A stretch of 64,000 bases of DNA from Thermomonospora echinospora (GTDB lineage: Bacteria; Actinomycetota; Actinomycetes; Streptosporangiales; Streptosporangiaceae). The notes beneath the pieces are model-generated. The model did no database searches and had not been told where the DNA came from. It saw nothing but the letters and a program-made list of their open reading frames with translations. The translations under genes and the position numbers were made by a program. Shown here in pieces: positions 1 through 8,039 of this stretch (position 1 is the first letter of the stretch; every line of letters starts with the position of its first letter). The DNA is taken from the NCBI RefSeq assembly GCF_900108175.1, contig NZ_FNVO01000009.1, positions 38,744 to 102,743 of the forward strand, given 5' to 3'.

Positions 1-1
1 G

Positions 2-751
2 GAGATCTGCCGGTCGCCGCTGCGGGATCTGACCGTGGTCTCCTACGGCGGCCCCGACGTGGGGATGCTGTGCGCGGCGGGCAAGGTCCGGGAGGTGGTC
101 TTCGCGTTCGTCTCGCTGGACACGATCGCGCTGGAGCCCCACTTCCGCAGGGCCCGCGAGTCCGGGGCGGTCGCGGCCCGGCAGGTGGACGAGGGCATGA
201 TGCTGCTCGGACTGCAGGCGGCGGCCTGGCGGGTGCCGTTCCTGCCGACGCGGGTGGGCCTGGGCTCCGACCTGCCGCGCCTCGACCCGTCGCTGCGCAC
301 GGTGACCTCCCCCTACCCCGCCCCGGGCGGCACCCACGAGGAGCTGATCGCCGTGCCCGCGCTGCACCTGGACGCGGCGATCGTCCACGTCAACCGGGCC
401 GACGCGGGCGGCAACGGGCAGGTCCTCGGCCCCGACCCGTACTTCGACGACCTGTTCCTGGAGGCGGCCGGGCTGCGCTTCCTGTCCTGTGAGCGGATCG
501 TGCCGACCGCCGAGCTGACCGCCGCCGGCCCGGTGCAGTCGCTGAAGGTCACCCGGCTGATGGTGGACGGGGTGGTGGAGGCCCCGGGCGGCGCGCACCC
601 CACCTCCTGCGCGCCCGACTACCCGCGCGACGAGGCGTTCCAGCGGGACTACGCGGCCTCCGCCAAGGACCCCGACGGCTGGGAGCGGTTCCGCAAGGAG
701 TGGATCGACGGGCTGGACGAGCCCGCCTACCAGGCCCGGGTGAAGGGATGA
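2..751 (+). CDS. ipdA: IpdA, alpha subunit of the CoA-transferase-fold ring hydrolase (5' partial)
   Basis: The gene begins before the window; about 249 residues are visible, close to a full family I CoA-transferase alpha subunit. Recognisable elements are the N-terminal SYGGPDVGMLCAAGKV segment and the NRADAGGNGQVLG segment. In steroid-degrading actinobacteria IpdA and IpdB form a heterodimer that opens the last steroid ring as a CoA thioester by hydrolytic C-C cleavage rather than by CoA transfer. The stop overlaps the start of the beta subunit by 4 bp (ATGA), so the two are translationally coupled. An ordinary ketoacid CoA transferase is the alternative, but the ipdC-like gene downstream favours IpdA. 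Confidence 0.85.
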   Translation, partial: EICRSPLRDLTVVSYGGPDVGMLCAAGKVREVVFAFVSLDTIALEPHFRRARESGAVAARQVDEGMMLLGLQAAAWRVPFLPTRVGLGSDLPRLDPSLRTVTSPYPAPGGTHEELIAVPALHLDAAIVHVNRADAGGNGQVLGPDPYFDDLFLEAAGLRFLSCERIVPTAELTAAGPVQSLKVTRLMVDGVVEAPGGAHPTSCAPDYPRDEAFQRDYAASAKDPDGWERFRKEWIDGLDEPAYQARVKG

Positions 752-1512
752 CGCACGTGGCTCAGCAGGTGAGACGGGCGGACGTGTGCGCGGTCGCCAT
801 CGCCGACTGCTTCCGCGGCGACGGCGAGATCCTCGCCAACCCCATCGGGAACCTGCCGGTCCTCGGCGGCCGGCTGGCCCGCGCGCTGCATGAGCCCCGG
901 CTGGTGATGACCGACGGGGAGGCGCACCTGGCCGGTGAGGTCCACCCGCTCGGCGCCGCCCCCGAGGTGGTCGAGGGCTGGAACCCGTACCGGCGGATGT
1001 TCGACGTGCTGTGGAACGGCCGGCGGCACGTGATGATGGGCGCCAGCCAGATCGACCGGTACGGCAACCAGAACATCGCGGCCATCGGCCCCGATCCCGA
1101 CCGGCCCGCCCGCCAGCTCATCGGCTTCCGCGGCGCCCCCGGGAACACCATCAACAACCCGACCAGCTACTGGGTCCCCAACCACGGCACCCGGGTGTTC
1201 GTGGAGAAGGTCGATCTGGTCTGCGGCATCGGCTACGACCGGGCGGCCGAGCTGGGCGAGGTGGCGCGCTTCCACGACCTCCGCCAGGTGATCACGAACC
1301 TGGCCGTGCTGGACTTCGAGACCCCCGACCACCGGATGCGGCTGCGCTCGGTCCACCCCGGCGTCACCGTCGAGGAGGTCGTCGCGGCGACCGGCTTCGA
1401 GCTGGCCATCCCCGACGAAGTCCCGCAGACCCGCCTGCCCACCCCCGACGAGCTGGCCGCCATCGAACGCCTCGACCCGGGCGGCCTGCGGCTGCGCGAG
1501 GTGAAGGACTGA
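748..1512 (+). CDS. ipdB: IpdB, beta subunit of the CoA-transferase-fold ring hydrolase
   Basis: A 254-residue beta subunit of the IpdAB heterodimer. The ATG at 748 overlaps the ipdA stop and gives an N-terminus typical of the family (ADVCAVAIADCFRGDGEI); a longer open frame upstream only shadows ipdA. The GNTINNPTSYWVPNHG segment is characteristic of these beta subunits. With IpdA it should form the cytoplasmic enzyme that cleaves the final ring of cholesterol-type steroids, yielding a linear CoA ester for beta-oxidation. The following gene starts 76 nt downstream on the same strand. Confidence 0.85.
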   Translation: MTHVAQQVRRADVCAVAIADCFRGDGEILANPIGNLPVLGGRLARALHEPRLVMTDGEAHLAGEVHPLGAAPEVVEGWNPYRRMFDVLWNGRRHVMMGASQIDRYGNQNIAAIGPDPDRPARQLIGFRGAPGNTINNPTSYWVPNHGTRVFVEKVDLVCGIGYDRAAELGEVARFHDLRQVITNLAVLDFETPDHRMRLRSVHPGVTVEEVVAATGFELAIPDEVPQTRLPTPDELAAIERLDPGGLRLREVKD

Positions 1513-1588
1513 TGCGCTCGACGCGTCCGGCACCGTCCGCCCGTGGTCGTTCGCGGTCGTCTCGGGCCGGGTGGCGGGGGGTGGTGTG

Positions 1589-2659
1589 ATGCATCCGGCG
1601 CTGCGTACGCGGGTGTGCGAGTTGTTCGGGGTGCGGTATCCGATCGTGCAGACCGGCATGGGGTGGGTGTCGGGCGTCCATCTGACGGCGGCCACCGCGG
1701 CGGCCGGGGGGCTGGGGATCCTGGCGGCCGTCACGATGTCGGACGAGCAGATGCTGACGGCCGTCCGGGAGATGCGCGAGCGCACCGACGCGCCGTTCGG
1801 GGTGAACCTGCGTCCCGACCAGCCCGACATCGCCGAACGGGTCAAAGCGCTGGCCCACGAGGGGGTGCGCGTGGTGTCGTTCGCGGGCGCCCCGACCAAG
1901 GACACCGTCTCGGCGCTGCACGACGCGGGCGTGCTGTGCGTGTGCACCGTCGGCATGCGGCGGCACGCGGAGAAGGTCGCCGCGCTGGGCGTGGACGCGG
2001 TGATCGCCCAAGGCGGTGAGGGCGGCGGCCACACCGGCTCCGTCCCCACCTCCCTGCTGCTGCCCCAGGTCGTGGACGCCGTGGGCGCCGACATCCCGGT
2101 GCTGGCGGCGGGCGGCTTCCACGACGGGCGCGGCCTGGTGTCGGCCCTGGCCTACGGGGCGGACGGCGTCGCCATGGGCACCCGCTTCCTGCTCACCGCC
2201 GACAGCCGCGTCCCCGAGCACGTCAAGCAGGATTACCTGAAGGCCGGAGTCACCCAGACCTTGGTGACCACCGCCGTCGACGGGATGCCACAGCGCGTCA
2301 TCTCCACCCCGTTCATCACCGCCCTGGAAGGCGAGTCCTCGTGGCGGCGGGGCGTACGCATCCTGCGCGCCAGTACCCGCCTGCGCGAACTGACCGGCCA
2401 GTCCCCGCTGAAGGCCGTCCGCGAGGGCCTGGCGATGCGCCGCGAGCAGGACATGACCCTTTTCCAGGTGGCCAGTTCCATCAACGTTCCCCTGCTCATC
2501 AGGGCCGCCCTGGTGGAGGGCCGTCCCGAGGCCGGCGTACTGCCCACCGGCCAGGTGACCGGCGTCCTGGACGATCTCCCCACCGTCGCCGACCTCATCG
2601 ACCGCATCATCACCGAGGCCGAAACGACCCTGCACCGCCTGGAGGGCAAGCGCCTGTGA
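1589..2659 (+). CDS. ipdC: IpdC-like FMN oxidoreductase (nitronate monooxygenase/FabK fold)
   Basis: A 356-residue TIM-barrel flavoprotein of the nitronate monooxygenase/enoyl-reductase II superfamily. Visible FMN-site elements are PIVQTGMGWVSG near the N-terminus, the AQGGEGGGHTG loop around residue 145, and AAGGFHDGRGLVSALAYGADGVAMGTRF-type sequence in the second half. The order IpdA-IpdB-IpdC is the same as in mycobacterial cholesterol catabolism, where IpdC is a flavin oxidoreductase acting on the bicyclic CoA thioester before ring opening. I chose the ATG at 1589 because it is preceded by a G-rich ribosome-binding site (GGGGGGTGG). Order rather than sequence alone supports the symbol. 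Confidence 0.75.
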   Translation: MHPALRTRVCELFGVRYPIVQTGMGWVSGVHLTAATAAAGGLGILAAVTMSDEQMLTAVREMRERTDAPFGVNLRPDQPDIAERVKALAHEGVRVVSFAGAPTKDTVSALHDAGVLCVCTVGMRRHAEKVAALGVDAVIAQGGEGGGHTGSVPTSLLLPQVVDAVGADIPVLAAGGFHDGRGLVSALAYGADGVAMGTRFLLTADSRVPEHVKQDYLKAGVTQTLVTTAVDGMPQRVISTPFITALEGESSWRRGVRILRASTRLRELTGQSPLKAVREGLAMRREQDMTLFQVASSINVPLLIRAALVEGRPEAGVLPTGQVTGVLDDLPTVADLIDRIITEAETTLHRLEGKRL

Positions 2660-2749
2660 CGGCCCCAGGGGCCGGAAGCGATGCCGTCCGCCGGGCTGCC
2701 GGCGGAAATTGAGGTGCCGACGACGATATGGCCGTCCTACGGTGACGGC

Positions 2750-3289
2750 ATGGACGTGGTCTTCACGCGGACGGGCGAACGGCGTTATGGGTTGACCATC
2801 ACCGCGCCGGGAGCGCCGCCGCGAGGAATGGATCCGGCCCCCGGGTACGACGACCATATTCCGCACGACCTCGTTCACTACATCGTGGAAGCCGAACTGA
2901 AGCTGTCGGCGGGGCTGTACGGGCGGGCGGCGAAGGGCGGCGGGAGCTTCCTGCTGCTGGGGGATGTACCGGGGCGGCGCGAACGCAGCCGAAAGCAGCG
3001 CAGGTTGAAGAAGCGCGAGGCCCATCTGCGCGAGAAGGACCATGCGGGCTCGGCGGACATGGCCCGCTCCGAGCACCTGGCCGCAGTCTGCGACCTGGCC
3101 TGGAGGCGCCGCCGTCTCAGCCGGGGCGAGCGGCCCCCGTGGGTCACGGAGCCGGAGATCTCCGAGGAGGACAGGCCGGCGGTGGAGCGTGTGCTGGCCA
3201 GGCTCGACGAGGTCGCCCCGCTCTGGAACGCCCTGGACGTCGGCGGCAGCCTGGCCTTCACCTGGCCGAGCGCGCACCCTGTCCGGTAG
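2750..3289 (+). CDS. Hypothetical protein with basic coiled segment
   Basis: A 179-residue protein I do not recognise. The ATG at 2750 follows a GGTGACGG sequence and gives the N-terminus MDVVFTRTGERRYGLTI. The centre (about residues 80-105) is strongly basic and probably helical (RRERSRKQRRLKKREAHLREKD); the C-terminal third is acidic then hydrophobic. There is no signal peptide or membrane span. It lies 90 nt after ipdC and may be transcribed with it, though nothing ties it to steroid catabolism. The last 11 bases with the stop codon are part of a perfect 19-bp tandem duplication. Confidence 0.6.
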   Translation: MDVVFTRTGERRYGLTITAPGAPPRGMDPAPGYDDHIPHDLVHYIVEAELKLSAGLYGRAAKGGGSFLLLGDVPGRRERSRKQRRLKKREAHLREKDHAGSADMARSEHLAAVCDLAWRRRRLSRGERPPWVTEPEISEEDRPAVERVLARLDEVAPLWNALDVGGSLAFTWPSAHPVR

Positions 3290-3316
3290 CCGAGGGGCTG
3301 TCCGGTAGCCGAGGGG
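3279..3316 (+). repeat. 19-bp perfect tandem duplication across a stop codon
   Basis: CTGTCCGGTAGCCGAGGGG occurs twice head to tail at 3279-3297 and 3298-3316. The first copy contains the last codons and the TAG stop of the upstream gene; the second copy is untranslated. Confidence 0.95.
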
Positions 3317-3356
3317 AGGCGACCGCCGCCCTGGCCCGTCCGGCGTCCGCGTGGGC

Positions 3357-3929
3357 TCAGCCGTCGGCGGGCGGCGTGTCCTCGCGGGAGGCCAGCATCG
3401 CCTCGAAGACGGCGGCGAGCTCCAGGGCGTCCTCCAGCGCGTGATGGGTGTGCGGTAGGCCGGTGAGCTTCAGCTTCTGCTTGATGTCGCTCTTGCGTGA
3501 GGCGGCCCACTCGCAGCCGTTACGGCCCATCCAGTAGCTGCGCAGGTCGATGCCCGCACCGCTGGCGCTGAACGGGCTCTTGCCGAGGAACCGCAGGAAG
3601 TACCAGTGGATGTACATCCCGTCCCAGACGGCGGGGCCGGCCAGGAAGACGGGCCGGCCGATGGTCCGCAGGCCGTTGATCCACTTGGCGGCGGCCGCCA
3701 TCGCCTCCTCGGCCGGCGGGGCCTCCCGCAGCAGGCGGTCGCGGTCGAGCCCCGACACGGCCAGCGCCGCGGGCACGAACTCGTCGGAGATCGGCCGCAG
3801 CTCGGTGTAGAAGGTGAGGTCGGGGCGGCCGACGACCGCCATCCCGAGCGAGATCATGCTGTAGGGGCCGGGTATCGGCCCGTCGGCTTCCACGTCGGCG
3901 GCGATGTAGAGCTCCGGCAGCCTGGACAT
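3357..3929 (-). CDS. DEDDh-type 3'-5' exonuclease-like protein
   Basis: A 190-residue RNase H-fold protein. Motif I is visible near the N-terminus as YIAADVEADGP (the D-x-E pair) and motif III near the C-terminus as HHALEDALELA, the His...Asp arrangement of DEDDh exonucleases such as DnaQ and RNase T. The length fits a stand-alone exonuclease domain without partner domains. The ATG at 3929 was chosen because the family homology begins within a few residues; the open frame continues 21 codons upstream without homologous sequence. Substrate (DNA or RNA) cannot be told. It diverges from the serine-hydrolase gene at 4197. Confidence 0.7.
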   Translation of the reverse strand: MSRLPELYIAADVEADGPIPGPYSMISLGMAVVGRPDLTFYTELRPISDEFVPAALAVSGLDRDRLLREAPPAEEAMAAAAKWINGLRTIGRPVFLAGPAVWDGMYIHWYFLRFLGKSPFSASGAGIDLRSYWMGRNGCEWAASRKSDIKQKLKLTGLPHTHHALEDALELAAVFEAMLASREDTPPADG

Positions 3930-4196
3930 GGCGATCAAGCTACTGAGGGCGATCCGCACCGGCAACGGATTAACGCCGGGGTGCAGGGGCACCCCACTTC
4001 CCGCAGGCCGCAGGGCCGTCCGTCCCGGAGCGCCCTCGCATGATCTTCAGACAACTTTCAGCCAGGTCTGCGGTTGCGTTCAGGCAGGCCCGTCAGGGTC
4101 TGGCCCCATGTCGGTGGACGAACCCCCCTACATCGACCTTTCCGCAGGTCACAGGCGCAATGACCGCGTTCTGGCCCGGTCCGTTCCCGCCCGCCG

Positions 4197-5081
4197 GTGG
4201 CCGAGGTGAACGGGCGGGCGCGTGGCCGCGGCGGCCGTCTCGCCGTCCTGACGGCCGGACTCGTGATCGCGCTCCTGGCCGGTGTGCTCGTGCCCTGGCC
4301 CTCGCACGGGTATGAGGATGCGGTGTCCGCCGCGCCCACCGGTCTCGTTCCCCTGGAGGAAAGCCGCAGCGCGGCGCTCACCCGGTCCGTCGCCGGCTAC
4401 CTGGCCGGCCGGGAAGGGGGGCGGCTGTCGGTCGAGGTGCGCGACCTGGCGACGGGCACCTTCTACGCCTACGGTTCCTCGCAACGGTTTCCGACCGCCA
4501 GCATCGTGAAGGCCGACATCCTGGCCGCCCTGCTGCTCCAGGCCCAGCAGGCCCGCCGCGACCTCACCGAGGAAGAGCGGGAGCTCGCCGCCCGGATGAT
4601 CCGCAAAAGCGACAACGCCTCCGCCACCACCCTGTGGAACGCCATCGGCGGAGCCCCCGGCCTCACCCGGGCCAACCAGACCCTGGGGCTGACCGAGACG
4701 ACCCCCGCGTCCGGCGGCTACTGGGGCCTGACCAGCACCAGCGCCCACGACCAGGTCCGTCTGCTGTCCGTCCTGGCCGCCGGCGACGGCCCGCTCGACG
4801 CCCGCAGCCGCGCCTACGCGCTGTCCCTGATGAGCTCGGTGAGCGCCGGCCAGGACTGGGGCGTCAGCGCCGCCGCTCCCGGCTCCCCGGTCGCCCTGAA
4901 GAACGGCTGGCTCCCGCGCACCGCCGACGACGGCCGCTGGGTCGTCAACAGCATCGGCCGGGTCCGAACCGGCACCCACGACTACCTGATCGCAGTGCTG
5001 TCCGACCGCAGCCCCTCCCTGAAAAAGGGCATCACCACGGTCGAACACGTCACCAAGCTGGTCACCCGCTCCCTCCCCTGA
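4197..5081 (+). CDS. Secreted beta-lactamase-fold serine hydrolase
   Basis: A 294-residue protein with an N-terminal hydrophobic signal or anchor (about residues 14-33), so the enzyme domain is extracytoplasmic. Class A beta-lactamase/DD-peptidase motifs are in order: SIVK with the nucleophile Ser at about 102 and Lys 105, SDN at 138-140, and KNG at 235-237 in place of KTG. I see no omega-loop Glu in the expected ExxxN context, so hydrolysis of beta-lactam acyl-enzymes is doubtful and a peptidoglycan-related serine hydrolase is equally likely. The start is uncertain: GTG at 4197 or GTG at 4206, neither with a strong ribosome-binding site. Confidence 0.75.
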   Translation: MAEVNGRARGRGGRLAVLTAGLVIALLAGVLVPWPSHGYEDAVSAAPTGLVPLEESRSAALTRSVAGYLAGREGGRLSVEVRDLATGTFYAYGSSQRFPTASIVKADILAALLLQAQQARRDLTEEERELAARMIRKSDNASATTLWNAIGGAPGLTRANQTLGLTETTPASGGYWGLTSTSAHDQVRLLSVLAAGDGPLDARSRAYALSLMSSVSAGQDWGVSAAAPGSPVALKNGWLPRTADDGRWVVNSIGRVRTGTHDYLIAVLSDRSPSLKKGITTVEHVTKLVTRSLP

Positions 5082-5301
5082 CCACTCCCGCCGCCTGCCA
5101 TGCGGGCATCGCAGGGATCCGGCGAGTCCGGGCTCAGTAGAACGCAGAGATTCGAGCTGGGTGACGCGTGTCTACCCCTGCTGTCCGGGTTCGGTCACTT
5201 ACCGCTACGTCCCATGTTCATATCGGAATCGCCAAGTATCGAACCCTGCTCTAGGCCACCATGAGGTCCCCACCTACACTCGGCAGCAAGGGAACACCCC
5301 C

Positions 5302-5523
5302 ATGTCCCCGAACCTCCGTAAGGAGCTTGAAGCAGTACGCAAGGAGGCAGAGCGGCGAGGCTGGCGGGTCGAACGAGGCAAACGTTACTGGCGGATGTAT
5401 TGCCCTTGTCCACGCAAGTGCAAGAAGTCAATGGCGCTGACCCCCTCAGACCCGAACTATGTAAAGAACCTGCTCGGTCAGCTGCACCGGGCCACGTGCT
5501 GGAAGGACGGTGAAGCCCGATGA
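5302..5523 (+). CDS. Small Cys/basic protein, first gene of a lower-GC pair
   Basis: A 73-residue basic protein starting at ATG 5302 behind AAGGGAAC. It has an N-terminal helix rich in Lys, Arg and Glu (RKELEAVRKEAERRG), a short beta-like GWRVERGKRYWRMYCPC stretch with two Cys, KCKKS, and a C-terminal helix ending LHRATCW. Size and layout resemble small dsRBD-fold HicA-like toxins, but I cannot confirm homology, and the four Cys could bind metal or be incidental. It overlaps the next gene by 4 bp (ATGA). The upstream region and first half of the gene are visibly less GC-rich than their surroundings, suggesting acquisition. Confidence 0.6.
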   Translation: MSPNLRKELEAVRKEAERRGWRVERGKRYWRMYCPCPRKCKKSMALTPSDPNYVKNLLGQLHRATCWKDGEAR

Positions 5524-5867
5524 TCTACCACCTGGCTGCAGACCTCACCTTCGACTGCGCTGACCCTGACGGCGGTACCGACGAGGACTTCGACCAGTTC
5601 ACCGACGCCATCGCCGACGAGCTGCTGGACCTGGCCGAGGTGGACCCGGGGATCGTCGACCCGGATGTGACGGTGCGGATCGCCGACCGGTGGGTGAGCG
5701 TGCTGATGGGGATCGAGGCGGACAGCGAGGACGACGCGTTTCGCCTGTTCGCGGCGAACCTGCGGGCTGCGCTGCATGCTGCGGGGTGTGGGACGGCCGA
5801 ATGGCCGACGTTCAAGCCACGGACCCGGGATCCGAAGGTCCGTCGTACCCAGTTCGCCGGCGCCTGA
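5520..5867 (+). CDS. Small acidic partner protein
   Basis: A 115-residue acidic protein coupled to the preceding basic gene by an ATGA overlap. It starts MIYHLAADLTFDC and alternates predicted beta strands (DVTVRIADRWVSVLMGIEA) with helices (DDAFRLFAANLRAALHAAG), an alpha/beta arrangement like many small antitoxin or adaptor proteins; the C-terminus is basic. The acidic/basic pairing and tight coupling suggest that the two bind each other. A toxin-antitoxin role is a hypothesis only. I do not recognise a named family. Confidence 0.6.
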   Translation: MIYHLAADLTFDCADPDGGTDEDFDQFTDAIADELLDLAEVDPGIVDPDVTVRIADRWVSVLMGIEADSEDDAFRLFAANLRAALHAAGCGTAEWPTFKPRTRDPKVRRTQFAGA

Positions 5868-6091
5868 CCCGGCATATCTCGGGTTTCGTGTCGCCGTCCG
5901 TGGGTGTTGGGAACTTGGCGGCTTGAGGTCTGCCGGGCGAGCAGCCTCCGTCCATGACCTTCTTCGCTGCGTACGAATCCACCAGGCTGAGGGTGACCGC
6001 GTGTCCCGTCTGCGCTGGAGAAGGCGCTGCGTGACGCCCTCGCCGAGCCGGGAAAGGGCACTGGCCAGCCCGTAACCCTAGGCGGTGGCCA
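5868..6091. other. Intergenic region without a supported gene
   Basis: This stretch separates the small gene pair from the convergent antiporter operon. Open frames run through it but none has a start with a ribosome-binding site or recognisable protein. The terminator hairpin at 6092-6144 follows. Confidence 0.6.
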
Positions 6092-6144
6092 GCGCGAACA
6101 GGCCCGGTCCACTCCAGGAGGGGGCGACCGGGCCTGTCTCGCGC
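6092..6144 (-). terminator. Hairpin ending the mrp/AI-2E operon
   Basis: A long stem lies directly after the AI-2E stop codon at 6145 (minus strand). Arms CAGGCCCGGTC (6099-6109) and GACCGGGCCTG (6126-6136) pair perfectly over 11 bp, and outer arms GCGCGA (6092-6097) and TCGCGC (6139-6144) extend the stem. No U-tract follows, as is common in actinobacteria. Confidence 0.75.
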
Positions 6145-7443
6145 CTAGCGGTGCTCGGGGTCGTCGTGGTGGGCGTCGGTGGTCCGGTGGCTCTTGCCGG
6201 GTTGGAGGGCTTTGTCTCCGGGGTCTTGTCTCGGCTGTTCGGCGGGGTCCTGGGCGAGGCCGGTGGGCGCCGGGGCGGGGGCCGGTTCGGACTTGGTGGC
6301 TTTGGGGGCCGGGGCGGGCTCGGAGGCTTTGGGGGGTGGTTCGGTGGGATGGTCGGTGGTGCGCAGGGCGCGCAGGGTGAGGGTGACGCGGTAGGTGATG
6401 GCGGTGATCGGGACGGCCACGAGGGCTCCGGGGATGCCGCCGAGGAGGGTGCCGGCCGTGACGGCGACCAGGATGACCGCCGGGTGCAGCCGCAGCGCCC
6501 GCCCCATGATCAGGGGTTGCAGCAGGTGGCCCTCGGCCTGCTGCACGCCGATGACGGCGACCAGCGTCAGCAGCGCAGCGGTGACGCCCTTGCCGACCAG
6601 CGCGACCAGCACCGCGATCGCCCCGGCGACGGTGGCGCCGACGATCGGCACGAACGCGGCGATGAACGTCAGCAGGGCCAGCGGCAGCGCCAGCGGGACG
6701 CCGAGCAGCAACAGCGCCAGCCCGATGCCGGTGGCGTCGACGGCGGCGATCACGAACGTCCCCCGGATGTAGGCGACCAGGGTCCGCCAGCCCTCGACGG
6801 CCGCCGCCTCCAGCCGCTGCCGGTGCCGTCGGGGCGCCAGGTTCAGCGCCCAGCGCGTCATCTCCCGGCCGTCCTTGAGCAGGAAGAACAGCAGCAGGAG
6901 GGACAGCAGCACGGCCGTCAGCACCTCCACCGCCGCGCCGGCCCCGCGGATCGGGCTGGGGGCCGCCTCGCGCACGGTCCTGATCAGCCCCTCGATCGCC
7001 GCGTCCAGTTGGCGTTCGCTGATCGGCAGCGGGCCGTTGACCAGCAGTTCGCGGAACCGGTGCAGGCCCCGGGTGACCTGCTCGCTCAGGCCGGACCACT
7101 GGCCGACCACCTGTTCGGTGATCAGCGTCAGCGGCAGCGCGACGGCCCCCAGCAGGGTCAGCACCCCGCCGAGGGCGGCCAGCCAGCCGGGGGCGTGCAG
7201 CCGGCGCAGCTTGGCGGAGACCGGGGAGACCAGCGCGGCCATCAGCAGCGCCGCCACGACCGCCAGCGTCAGCGGGGCCAGCCTGCCCAGCAGGTAGACC
7301 AGCAGGTAGAGGGCCGCCGCGAGGACCAGCAGGCAGGCCACGGTCACCGCGGCGTTGCGCAGCCCCGCCGGGACGGTCGGCGACGACCGCGGGGTGGCGG
7401 GCGGCGGGGTGGCGGGCGGCGGCGTGTCCGGATGCGACGGCAT
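6145..7443 (-). CDS. AI-2E/UPF0118 family membrane transporter
   Basis: A 432-residue polytopic membrane protein. After a Pro-rich N-terminus, hydrophobic segments cover about residues 30-75 and 90-110; a central soluble section is followed by the family's C-terminal membrane block (LKDGREMTRWAL, then helices rich in Leu and Ala to about residue 365). The last 65 residues are a disordered Pro/Ala/Lys tail. The family is named for autoinducer-2 export, but some UPF0118 members are reported Na+(Li+)/H+ antiporters. It follows mrpG by 3 bp and is therefore the last gene of the Mrp operon, which supports an ion-transport role here. Confidence 0.85.
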   Translation of the reverse strand: MPSHPDTPPPATPPPATPRSSPTVPAGLRNAAVTVACLLVLAAALYLLVYLLGRLAPLTLAVVAALLMAALVSPVSAKLRRLHAPGWLAALGGVLTLLGAVALPLTLITEQVVGQWSGLSEQVTRGLHRFRELLVNGPLPISERQLDAAIEGLIRTVREAAPSPIRGAGAAVEVLTAVLLSLLLLFFLLKDGREMTRWALNLAPRRHRQRLEAAAVEGWRTLVAYIRGTFVIAAVDATGIGLALLLLGVPLALPLALLTFIAAFVPIVGATVAGAIAVLVALVGKGVTAALLTLVAVIGVQQAEGHLLQPLIMGRALRLHPAVILVAVTAGTLLGGIPGALVAVPITAITYRVTLTLRALRTTDHPTEPPPKASEPAPAPKATKSEPAPAPAPTGLAQDPAEQPRQDPGDKALQPGKSHRTTDAHHDDPEHR

Positions 7444-7446
7444 CGG

Positions 7447-7776
7447 CTACTCCCCGTCGCCGGACTCGTCCACGGTGAGGATGCCGCGGTCCACCTCTCC
7501 GGTGCGGTAGGCCACCGCCCCGATCGTCTGCGCGATGACGGGGGAGGTGATGAGCTGGAACAGCGCCACCAGCACCAGCGGGGTGACCGCGGAGATCGAG
7601 TGCATCTGCGCCGCCACCCCGGCCAGCACCAGCAGCAGGCCGATGGTCTGCGGCTTGGTCGCGGCGTGCAGCCGGGTGAGGAGGTCGGGGAAGCGGGCCA
7701 TGCCGAGCGCGCCCAGCACCGAGAAGATCGCCCCGGCCGGCAGCAGCACGGCGGTGACCAGGTCGGCGACGCTCAT
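7447..7776 (-). CDS. mrpG: MrpG, monovalent cation/H+ antiporter subunit G
   Basis: A 109-residue protein with three hydrophobic helices (about residues 5-25, 42-58 and 62-85) and the subunit G signature GMARFPDLLTRLHAATKPQT. MrpG is an accessory membrane subunit of the seven-protein Mrp complex that exchanges Na+ or K+ for protons. The ATG at 7776 overlaps the mrpF stop by 4 bp; longer open frames upstream are shadows of mrpF and mrpE. Confidence 0.92.
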   Translation of the reverse strand: MSVADLVTAVLLPAGAIFSVLGALGMARFPDLLTRLHAATKPQTIGLLLVLAGVAAQMHSISAVTPLVLVALFQLITSPVIAQTIGAVAYRTGEVDRGILTVDESGDGE

Positions 7777-8039
7777 TCCGGCCGCCCCCGTTCGGCCGCC
7801 AGCCGGGCGGCGGTGACCGTCCCGGCGAACCCCAGCAGCGCGATCACCACCAGGGAGGCGACGTCGGCGGTGGAGCCGAGCATGGCGGCCCGCACCCCGA
7901 CCCCGCCGACCAGCAGGACCGACAGCACGTCCAGCGCCAGGATCCGGTCCAGCACGGTCGGCCCGCGCAGCAGCCGCACCAGTGTCAGCAGCGCGGCCAC
8001 CGACAGCAGCCCCAGGGTCACCGCGTAGACGGCGTTCAA
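7773..8039 (-). CDS. mrpF: MrpF, monovalent cation/H+ antiporter subunit F
   Basis: An 88-residue subunit F with three membrane helices and the conserved RLLRGPTVLDRILALDVLS segment, which includes the Asp of the family. It is a small structural or ion-path subunit of the Mrp complex. ATGA overlaps join it to mrpE upstream and mrpG downstream, so its synthesis is coupled to both. Confidence 0.92.
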   Translation of the reverse strand: MNAVYAVTLGLLSVAALLTLVRLLRGPTVLDRILALDVLSVLLVGGVGVRAAMLGSTADVASLVVIALLGFAGTVTAARLAAERGRPE

